Assembly: GCA_947474415.1 (NCBI GenBank)
Contig: CANJKD010000223.1
Span: 1-5,325 of the forward strand
DNA from: Burkholderiales bacterium
GTDB lineage: Bacteria > Pseudomonadota > Gammaproteobacteria > Burkholderiales > Burkholderiaceae_C
Length of the DNA stretch: 5,325 nt
Reading direction: 5' to 3'
Numbering within the stretch: the stretch's first letter is position 1; every line of letters starts with the position of its first letter. The notes under the pieces are model-generated. The model did no database searches. It had not been told where the DNA came from and saw only the letters and a list, made by a program, of their open reading frames with translations. Below, piece by piece: positions 1 through 5,325 of this stretch. A program made the position numbers and the translations under genes.

Positions 1-2
1 AT

Positions 3-30
3 GTCGATCACCATCGATTTGATGATCGAC
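3..30. repeat. 8-bp inverted repeat at the left edge
   Basis: GTCGATCA (3-10) and TGATCGAC (23-30) are perfect inverted copies with a 12-bp spacer that itself contains the palindrome ATCGAT (13-18). There is no following T-run, so it is not a standard terminator. It may be a binding site or may belong to a neighbouring gene outside the window. GATC/ATCGAT-rich runs can give such symmetry by chance. Confidence 0.3.
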
Positions 31-85
31 TCGCGCCGTTGGCGGGCTGCCTGCCAGCCACCCCATCGACGACCTCAGGCGGCCG

Positions 86-142
86 CCAGGCTCATTCCAC
101 AGTGGAATGTGGCGCCCCGCTCCAGGCTCATACCTCATTGGA
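86..142 (+). repeat. Imperfect direct repeat, two 21-bp units with a 36-bp period
   Basis: Bases 86-106 and 122-142 match at 18 of 21 positions, beginning with a perfect 10-bp CCAGGCTCAT in each. The first unit contains most of the palindrome at 93-109. In the second unit the palindrome is degraded (CATACCTC then TTGGAC). This looks like a duplicated binding region with one decayed or low-affinity copy, just upstream of the -35 box. The repeat is seen directly; a regulatory role is inferred. Confidence 0.5.
93..109. promoter_or_regulatory. Perfect 17-bp palindrome, candidate second operator
   Basis: CATTCCAC (93-100) and GTGGAATG (102-109) are perfect 8-bp arms around a single A. The sequence is unrelated to the ACTGAC-type repeat at the promoter, so a different regulator is more likely. 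It lies about 46 bp upstream of the -35 box, where an activator or a regulator of a divergent gene could bind. Odd-centred TTCC/GGAA palindromes are used by several regulator families, including some IclR members; no family can be assigned from this alone. It has no T-tract, so it does not look like a terminator. Confidence 0.45.
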
Positions 143-154
143 CAAGACTTCGCC

Positions 155-183
155 TTGACCCTCGCAGCCGGCCCCGCTACATT
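155..183 (+). promoter_or_regulatory. Sigma70-type promoter of the efflux operon
   Basis: A -35 box TTGACC (155-160, 5 of 6 to consensus) and a -10 box TACATT (178-183, 4 of 6) are separated by exactly 17 bp. Transcription would start near 189-191, only about 12 nt before the ATG at 202. No other pairing this good is visible in 1-201. It would drive all three genes, which are joined by a 4-bp overlap and a 2-bp gap. The boxes are seen; promoter activity is inferred. Confidence 0.6.
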
Positions 184-202
184 ACTGACCCACCAGTCAG
201 TA
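183..202. promoter_or_regulatory. Inverted-repeat operator, probably for the adjacent TetR protein
   Basis: A perfect inverted repeat, TACTGAC (183-189) and GTCAGTA (196-202), with a 6-bp spacer CCACCA. It begins on the last base of the -10 box, covers the expected transcription start and ends on the A of the start codon. Size, symmetry and position fit a TetR-family dimer site that blocks RNA polymerase. That this regulator binds it is inferred from adjacency. Confidence 0.7.
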
Positions 203-921
203 TGAAAACCGCCCCTCATTTTCAAGGTGCTGCGCCTGCGCAGCCCGCGAATCCGACCCCGCTGATCCATGCGCGCCTGCGCCGCAAGGAGGCGCGGCCG
301 CTGGAGCTTCTCGATGCCGCGCTGGCGTTGTTCGTCGAGCATGGCTTTGCGGCCACACGGATCGAAGACGTGGCGGCCCGCGCCGGCGTCTCGAAGGGCA
401 CGTTGTATCTGTACTTCCCCAGCAAGGAAGAGCTGCTGAAAGAGGTCATCCGCCACAAGGTGGTGAACCAGATCGCCGAAGGCATGGACGTGATTCGCCA
501 GTTCGAGGGCAGTGCCGCTGAACTGTTCGCGGTGATGATTCGCCTGTGGTGGGAACGCATCGGCGAGACCCCGGCCGGCGGCATCGTGAAGCTGATGATG
601 TGCGAGGTGCGAAACTTCCCAGAAATCGCACAGTTCTATGTCGATGAGGTCATCGCCCCGTCGAACCGGATGATGGCGCAGATGGTTCAGCGTGGCGTGG
701 CCAGCGGCGAGTTTCGCCCTGTCGATGTGCAAAGGGTCGTCAGCGCACTGGTCGGCCCTCTCGTGTTCCTGGCGATGAACAAGCACTCCCTGGGCGCCTG
801 CTCGGTGGGCCACCTGCTCGACGCGAAGTCGGTCATCGAGGCGCAGATCGATCTGGCATTGAACGGCCTGCTCGCGCCCTCGCTCCACCCACCCCACAAG
901 ACACCCAAAGGAAAGCAATGA
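202..921 (+). CDS. TetR/AcrR-family transcriptional repressor of the efflux operon
   Basis: A 239-residue TetR-family regulator, close to the usual 190-240. The N-terminal DNA-binding domain covers about residues 32-80. Its helix-turn-helix is at about 52-79 and shows the family signature TRIEDVAARAGVSKGTLYLY followed by FPSKEELL. The rest is a helical ligand-binding and dimerisation domain, with the motif MMCEVRNFPEIAQFYVDEV around 132-150 that is common in regulators next to RND pumps. Two cysteines (C134, C200) are visible; a redox role would be speculation. The frame is open back to an ATG at position 1 (306 aa), but those 67 extra residues are Arg/Pro-rich, unlike TetR N-termini, and would overlap the promoter and operator. 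ATG 202 is therefore preferred although it has no Shine-Dalgarno sequence. It ends in a 4-bp overlap with the adaptor gene, so it probably represses its own operon. Ligand unknown. Confidence 0.93.
   Translation: MKTAPHFQGAAPAQPANPTPLIHARLRRKEARPLELLDAALALFVEHGFAATRIEDVAARAGVSKGTLYLYFPSKEELLKEVIRHKVVNQIAEGMDVIRQFEGSAAELFAVMIRLWWERIGETPAGGIVKLMMCEVRNFPEIAQFYVDEVIAPSNRMMAQMVQRGVASGEFRPVDVQRVVSALVGPLVFLAMNKHSLGACSVGHLLDAKSVIEAQIDLALNGLLAPSLHPPHKTPKGKQ
908..912 (+). promoter_or_regulatory. Ribosome-binding site of the adaptor gene
   Basis: AAGGA sits 5 nt before the ATG at 918, inside the last codons of the tetR gene. It supports 918 as the adaptor start. Combined with the ATGA overlap it allows both direct initiation and coupling to repressor translation. 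The permease ATG at 2117 has no comparable site, so the two pump genes appear to use different initiation modes. Confidence 0.75.
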
Positions 922-2114
922 AGCGCTGGTTGAAGTGGACCGTGCTCGTGCTGGTGGTGGCCGGCCTGGGCGCTTTGGCGCTGCGCACCGTGAAAGCCCG
1001 CCGCATGGCCGCTGCGGCTGCCGCGGCCCCGGCCTCGGCGCCCGCCGCTCTCGAACTCGGCCCCGCCGACGTCACCACCGCCCGCACCGGCGAACTCAGC
1101 CGCACCCTGCCTTTGTCGGGCGGTTTGAAGGCAGTGAACAGCGCCGTCGTGAAGGCGCGTGTTGCTGCCGAAGTGACGTCGCTCACGGTGCGTGAGGGCG
1201 ATGTTGTGAAGGCCGGCCAGGTGATCGGCAAGCTCGACACCACCGAGTTCGAATGGCGCGTGCGCCAGGCCGAGCAGACCGCCATGTCGGCCCGCACCCA
1301 GTTCGACATCGCCCAGCGTGCGCTTGAAAACAACCGCGCCCTGGTGGCGAAGGGCTTCATCTCGCCCACCGGCCTAGAAACCTCGGTCTCGACCGAGGCC
1401 GGCGCGCAAGCCGCCTACCAGGCCGCCCTGGCGGCCACCGAACTGGCCCGCAAGTCGCGCGCCGATGCGGTGCTGGTGGCGCCCATCAACGGCATCGTCG
1501 CGCAGCGGCTGGTGCAGCCCGGCGAACGCGTGCCGGTCGATGCCCGGCTGGTCGAGATCGTCGACCTGAGCCAACTCGAGCTCGAAGCGGCCGTGGCGCC
1601 TGAAGACGTGGGCGGCGTGCAGGTCGGCCAGACGGCGCGCCTGACCATCGACGGCATCAAAGAGCCGGCGCGCGCCAGGGTGGTTCGCATCAACCCGAGC
1701 ACCCAGGCCGGCACGCGCGCGGTGATGGTGTACCTCGCGCTGCAGCCGCAGCCCGGCCTGCGCCAGGGCCTGTTCGGACGCGGCAGCATCGAACTGCAGC
1801 GCAAGACCACGCTGGTGGTGCCGGTGTCGGCGGTGCGTGTCGACCAGGCCCGGCCCTACGTGCTGGCGGTGGCGGGCGGCAAGGTCGAACGGCGCGCGGT
1901 CACGCTCGGCGCCCGCGGCGACGCAGCCATCGACGGCGCCCTCGACAGCGCCGTCGAAGTGACCGGCGGCATTGCCGAAGGCACGCTGCTGCTGCGCGGC
2001 ACGGTGGGTGTCTTGCGTGACGGCACCCAGGTGAAGGTAGTGGCACAGGCCAAGGCGCCTGAATCTCCGGCAGCGGCCGTGGCCACTGCGGCCCAGGCCT
2101 CAGCGGCGCGCTGA
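918..2114 (+). CDS. RND efflux periplasmic adaptor (membrane fusion protein, HlyD/AcrA type)
   Basis: A 398-residue adaptor that bridges the inner-membrane pump and an outer-membrane channel. Residues 1-6 are basic and 7-22 form one hydrophobic segment. The protein contains no cysteine, so it cannot be a lipoprotein like AcrA or MexA; the segment is probably an uncleaved anchor or a signal peptide. An Ala/Pro-rich linker (about 31-45) follows. The two lipoyl half-motifs are at about 77-108 (VTSLTVREGDVVKAGQVIGK) and 184-217 (VLVAPINGIVAQRLVQPGER). They flank the helical hairpin at about 109-182, a short hairpin as in MdtA/AcrA-type adaptors. The beta-barrel is about 218-298 and the membrane-proximal domain about 299-375. 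The tail is Ala-rich and probably disordered. It starts in a 4-bp overlap with the tetR gene and ends 2 bp before the permease start, so it is almost certainly co-expressed with its pump. The substrate is not readable. Confidence 0.95.
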   Translation: MKRWLKWTVLVLVVAGLGALALRTVKARRMAAAAAAAPASAPAALELGPADVTTARTGELSRTLPLSGGLKAVNSAVVKARVAAEVTSLTVREGDVVKAGQVIGKLDTTEFEWRVRQAEQTAMSARTQFDIAQRALENNRALVAKGFISPTGLETSVSTEAGAQAAYQAALAATELARKSRADAVLVAPINGIVAQRLVQPGERVPVDARLVEIVDLSQLELEAAVAPEDVGGVQVGQTARLTIDGIKEPARARVVRINPSTQAGTRAVMVYLALQPQPGLRQGLFGRGSIELQRKTTLVVPVSAVRVDQARPYVLAVAGGKVERRAVTLGARGDAAIDGALDSAVEVTGGIAEGTLLLRGTVGVLRDGTQVKVVAQAKAPESPAAAVATAAQASAAR

Positions 2115-2116
2115 CC

Positions 2117-5100
2117 ATGTGGTTCACCCGCGTCTCCATCGGCAACCCGGTGATGGCCGTGATGGTCATGCTGGCGTTCGTCGTGCTCGGCCTGTTCAGC
2201 TACCAGCGCCTGTCGGTCGACCAGTTCCCGAACATCGACTTTCCGACCGTTGTGATCGCGATGGACTACCCCGGCGCCTCGCCCCAGATTGTCGAGAGCG
2301 AGGTCACGAAGAAAGTCGAGGAGGCGGTCAACACGGTCGCGGGCATCAGCGCCCTGTATTCGCGCTCATACGAAGGCACCTCGGTCGTCATCGTCGAGTT
2401 CAACCTCGATGTCGATGGCCGCCGAGCCGCCGAAGACGTGCGCGAAAAGGTTGCCCTGATCCGCCCGCTGCTGCGCGACGAAGTGAAAGACCCGCGCATC
2501 TCGCGCTTCGACCCGCAGAGCGTACCGATCTTCAACGTCGCGGTGCTCTCGCCCGACGGCACGAAGAGTGCGCAGGAGCTGACCACCTGGGCCTCGCAGG
2601 TGCTGCTGAAGAAGCTCGAGAACGTGCGCGGCGTGGGCTCGGTCAGCGTCGTCGGCGGCGTCAGCCGCCAGATCAACCTGTATGTGAAGCCGGCTGCGCT
2701 CGACGCGCTGGGCATCAGCGTCGACCAGGTCGTGGCCGCGGTGAAGAGCGAGAACCAGGAACTGCCGCTGGGCTCGATCCGTTCGCACGAACAGGAGCGC
2801 GTGGTGCAGATCAACGCGCGGCTGAAGCGGCCGGAAGACTTCCGCGACATCGTGGTCGCGCGCCGCGGGTCTTTGGGCGGCGCCGGCGACGCCACGGGCA
2901 ATGCCGTGAAGCTGTGGCAAGTGGCCGATGTGGTCGACGGCCCGCAAGAGATCGACAGCCTCGCGCTCTACAACGGCAAGCGCACGGTGCTGCTCAGCGT
3001 GCAGAAGTCGCAGGGCGAAAACACCATCGAGGTCGTCGATGGGCTGCGCAAGGCGCTGGCGGAGGCCGAGGCCATCACGCCACCAGGCATCACTGCCTCC
3101 GTGAACCGCGACAACTCGCGTTCGATTCGCGTCTCGGTCGCGAACGTCAAGCGCACGCTGTTCGAAGGCGCGGCGCTGACCATCCTGATCGTCTTCCTAT
3201 TCCTGAACTCGTGGCGCTCCACCGTCATCACCGGCCTCACGCTGCCGATCGCGCTGATCGGCACCTTCCTGTTCATGTACGCCTTCGGCTTCACCATCAA
3301 CAGCATCACGATGATGGCGCTGAGCCTGAGCGTGGGCCTGCTCATCGACGACGCCATCGTGGTGCGCGAGAACATCGTGCGCCATATGCAGATGGGCAAG
3401 AGCGCTCACCAGGCCGCGCTCGATGGCACCAACGAGATCGGCCTGGCGGTGCTGGCCACCACACTGTCGATCGTGGCGGTGTTCTTGCCGATCGGTTTCA
3501 TGGGTGGCATCGTCGGCAAGTTCTTCCACGAGTTCGGCCTGACCATCGTCGCGGCGGTGCTGATCTCGATGTTCGTCAGCTTCACGCTTGACCCGATGCT
3601 GTCCAGCATCTGGCACGACCCGCAGGCCCACGGCACGCGCCGCGACGGCCCGCCCGTCACGCTGTACGACAAGACCATCGGCCGCGTCACCCACCTGTTC
3701 GACAGGCTCACCGAGGCGCTGTCGCGGGCCTACCAGCAGATCCTCGGCTGGTCGCTCAAGAACAAGCTCGCCACGCTGCTGATCGCCTTCGCCACATTTG
3801 CCTGCAGCTTCTTCGTCATCCCGCTGCTCGGTGCCGAGTTCGTGCCCAAGGCCGACTTTTCCGAGACCCAGCTCAACTTCTACACGCCGGTCGGCTCGTC
3901 GCTCGAACTCACCGAGGCGCGCGCGAAGCAGATCGACGCCGCTTTGCGTGAGCTGCCCGAAGTGCAGTACACCGTGACCACGATCAACAGCGGACAGGCG
4001 GCCGGCAAAATCTATGGCGCAGTCTACGTCCGGCTTGTCGACCGCCAGTTCCGCACGCGCTCGATCGACCAGATGGCGGTGCCGCTGCGCGCCCGGCTGG
4101 CGAGCATTCCCGGCATCACCATCACCAACATCGGCGTCACCGACCTGGGCGGGGGCAAGAGCCTGCAGTTCTCGGTGCAGGGCACCGACCTGGCCGAGTT
4201 GGAGCGCCTGTCGCGCCTGATCACCCCGAAGCTGCAGGCCATCCCCGGCCTGATCGACCTCGACAGCACGCTCAAGCCCGACAAGCCCACTGTGGCCATC
4301 GAGGTGAAGCGCGACGCCGCCTCTGACGTCGGCCTGAACGTCAACGCGCTCTCGACCAGCCTGCGCACCATGGTGGCCGGCGCCACGGTCGGCAACTGGC
4401 GCGCCCCTGACGGCGAGAACTACGACGTCAACGTGCGCCTCACGCCGGCCGGCCGCGATGCGCTGGGCGACCTGCAGCGCCTGCCGATCACCGTGGCCGC
4501 CGCTGCCGACGGCTCGCCGCGCGTCGTGCGGCTGTCGCAGGTGGCCGACGTGACGCCCTCGACCGGGCCCAACCAGATCAACCGCCGCGACCTCAACCGC
4601 GAGATCAACATCGACGCCAACGCCTTCGGGCGCAGCTCGGGCGAGGTCTCGGCCGAGATCCGCAAGGTGCTGGACGGCGTGGCCTGGCCGCCCGGCTACC
4701 GCTACAGCTTCGGCGGCTCGACCAAGAACATGAACGAGTCCTTCGCCTACGCGGTCGGCGCGCTGGGCCTGGCGGTGGTCTTCATCTACATGATCCTGGC
4801 CAGCCAGTTCAAGAGCTTTTTGCAGCCGCTGGCGCTGATGACCGCGTTGCCGCTGACGCTGATCGGCGTGGTGCTGGCGCTGATGATGTTCAAGTCCACG
4901 CTGTCGATGTTTTCGGTGATTGGCGTCATCATGCTGATGGGCCTGGTGACCAAGAACGCCATTTTGCTGGTCGACTTTGCGATCCGGGCCCGGGAAGACG
5001 GCATGGACCGCAGCGACGCCCTGCTGTTGGCGGCCAAGGTGCGGCTGCGCCCTATCCTGATGACCACGCTGGCCATGATCTTCGGCATGGTGCCGCTGGC

Positions 5101-5290
5101 CTTTGCCCTGACCGAGGGCTCGGAAATGCGCGCCCCGATGGGGCAGGCCGTGATCGGTGGTGTCATCACCTCCTCGTTGCTGACCCTGGTGGTGGTGCCA
5201 GGGGTCTACTGTTACATGGATGATCTCGCGCAAGGGCTGCGCCGGCGTTGGCAAACAGGCGTCCAAGCCGATGCAGGCACTGGCGGCTAA
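2117..5290 (+). CDS. RND multidrug efflux permease, HAE1/AcrB superfamily
   Basis: A full-length 1057-residue inner-membrane pump (AcrB has 1049) that exports substrates in exchange for protons. TM1 is about 10-30, followed by the first periplasmic porter/docking region to about 340. TM2-TM6 lie in about 350-498, then a cytoplasmic loop (about 500-550) and TM7 at about 551-570. The second periplasmic region runs to about 870 and TM8-TM12 lie in about 876-1034. The proton-relay residues are intact: D411 and D412 in [10 protein letters not shown] (TM4), K946 in [10 protein letters not shown] (TM10), and R976 and T983 in [10 protein letters not shown], matching AcrB D407, D408, K940, R971 and T978. 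This marks it as an active drug-type rather than metal-type (CzcA) pump. The loop at about 619-634 ([16 protein letters not shown]) lies where AcrB has its switch loop. ATG 2117 lacks a clear Shine-Dalgarno sequence and lies 2 bp after the adaptor stop, so translation is probably coupled. One permease gene suggests a homotrimer. Drug range unknown. Confidence 0.96.
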   Translation: MWFTRVSIGNPVMAVMVMLAFVVLGLFSYQRLSVDQFPNIDFPTVVIAMDYPGASPQIVESEVTKKVEEAVNTVAGISALYSRSYEGTSVVIVEFNLDVDGRRAAEDVREKVALIRPLLRDEVKDPRISRFDPQSVPIFNVAVLSPDGTKSAQELTTWASQVLLKKLENVRGVGSVSVVGGVSRQINLYVKPAALDALGISVDQVVAAVKSENQELPLGSIRSHEQERVVQINARLKRPEDFRDIVVARRGSLGGAGDATGNAVKLWQVADVVDGPQEIDSLALYNGKRTVLLSVQKSQGENTIEVVDGLRKALAEAEAITPPGITASVNRDNSRSIRVSVANVKRTLFEGAALTILIVFLFLNSWRSTVITGLTLPIALIGTFLFMYAFGFTINSITMMALSLSVGLLIDDAIVVRENIVRHMQMGKSAHQAALDGTNEIGLAVLATTLSIVAVFLPIGFMGGIVGKFFHEFGLTIVAAVLISMFVSFTLDPMLSSIWHDPQAHGTRRDGPPVTLYDKTIGRVTHLFDRLTEALSRAYQQILGWSLKNKLATLLIAFATFACSFFVIPLLGAEFVPKADFSETQLNFYTPVGSSLELTEARAKQIDAALRELPEVQYTVTTINSGQAAGKIYGAVYVRLVDRQFRTRSIDQMAVPLRARLASIPGITITNIGVTDLGGGKSLQFSVQGTDLAELERLSRLITPKLQAIPGLIDLDSTLKPDKPTVAIEVKRDAASDVGLNVNALSTSLRTMVAGATVGNWRAPDGENYDVNVRLTPAGRDALGDLQRLPITVAAAADGSPRVVRLSQVADVTPSTGPNQINRRDLNREINIDANAFGRSSGEVSAEIRKVLDGVAWPPGYRYSFGGSTKNMNESFAYAVGALGLAVVFIYMILASQFKSFLQPLALMTALPLTLIGVVLALMMFKSTLSMFSVIGVIMLMGLVTKNAILLVDFAIRAREDGMDRSDALLLAAKVRLRPILMTTLAMIFGMVPLAFALTEGSEMRAPMGQAVIGGVITSSLLTLVVVPGVYCYMDDLAQGLRRRWQTGVQADAGTGG

Positions 5291-5293
5291 AAT
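5288..5293 (+). promoter_or_regulatory. Possible -10 box for a gene beyond the right edge
   Basis: TAAAAT overlaps the permease TAA stop and matches TATAAT at 5 of 6 positions. The expected -35 region (about 5265-5270, AAGCCG) is poor, so this is weak on its own. It gains some support from the ribosome-binding site about 27 bp downstream. No terminator hairpin is visible after the permease. Confidence 0.3.
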
Positions 5294-5319
5294 CAAAAAA
5301 ACGGCTCACCGCACCCCCT

Positions 5320-5323
5320 GGAG
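5320..5323 (+). promoter_or_regulatory. Ribosome-binding site of the next, off-window gene
   Basis: GGAG lies 2 bases from the window end, so a + strand start codon would be expected within about 5-9 nt beyond 5325. This gene would begin only about 40 bp after the permease stop, close enough to be the fourth operon gene, for instance an outer-membrane factor. It could equally be an unrelated gene with its own promoter. Confidence 0.4.
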
Positions 5324-5325
5324 TA

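Noticed and set aside
130..132. - strand ATG near the direct repeat considered as a divergent gene start
   Set aside because: The frame reaches a stop (TGA) within about 20 codons, so it cannot encode a useful protein.
1..201. N-terminal extension of the TetR gene from ATG 1 (306 aa)
   Set aside because: The extra 67 residues are Arg/Pro/Trp-rich with no TetR resemblance, and the segment contains a well-spaced promoter and an operator-like repeat. ATG 202 gives a normal family length.
2119..3591. 490-codon open frame on the + strand in another frame of the permease
   Set aside because: Arg/His/Ala/Pro-rich low-information translation overlapping the conserved RND frame; a shadow frame with no supporting start signal.
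2117..5290. Heavy-metal (CzcA-type) pump identity for the permease
   Set aside because: The TM4 motif is the [10 protein letters not shown] drug-pump form with the two adjacent aspartates of AcrB. The adaptor also lacks metal-binding His-rich segments.
3197..5296. 699-codon open frame on the - strand, antisense to the permease
   Set aside because: The translation is dominated by His, Arg, Gln, Asp and Gly with no domain. It lies fully opposite a recognised RND gene and is a typical shadow frame of strong GC codon bias.
5294..5301. A-rich run after the permease stop considered as part of a terminator
   Set aside because: The run is A on the + strand, not T, and no GC-rich hairpin precedes it in the + direction, so it does not terminate this operon.

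Overview
This window carries a compact, regulated multidrug-efflux operon of the tetR - periplasmic adaptor - RND permease type. All genes are on the + strand. GC content is high, with G/C favoured in third codon positions. Together with the close protein style (MWFTRVSI... permease start, TetR/adaptor/pump order), this suggests a high-GC betaproteobacterium, probably Burkholderiales. That placement is inferred from composition and family resemblance; there is no marker gene in the window.

Layout. Bases 1-201 are a regulatory leader. It holds an 8-bp inverted repeat at 3-30, a perfect 17-bp palindrome at 93-109 inside an imperfect direct repeat with a 36-bp period (86-106 and 122-142), and a good sigma70-type promoter (155-183). 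Fused to the -10 box is a 20-bp inverted repeat (183-202) that runs up to the start codon of the regulator and is the likely autorepression operator. The TetR-family repressor follows at 202-921. It overlaps by 4 bp (ATGA) the membrane-fusion adaptor at 918-2114, which is separated by 2 bp from the RND permease at 2117-5290. The last 35 bases hold a -10-like TAAAAT and a GGAG ribosome-binding site, implying another + strand gene just beyond the right edge.

How it works together (family knowledge plus inference). The permease forms a proton-driven trimer in the inner membrane. The adaptor links it to an outer-membrane channel, and the TetR protein represses the operon until a ligand releases it. 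No outer-membrane factor lies between or directly after the pump genes inside the window. The arrangement therefore resembles mexL-mexJ-mexK of Pseudomonas, where the channel is supplied from elsewhere, unless the gene starting beyond 5325 encodes it. The substrates cannot be read from the sequence.

I found no radically new system. The points most worth a second look are the promoter-operator-start-codon fusion, with an apparently near-leaderless repressor mRNA, and the unexplained second palindrome with its 36-bp-spaced partial copy upstream.
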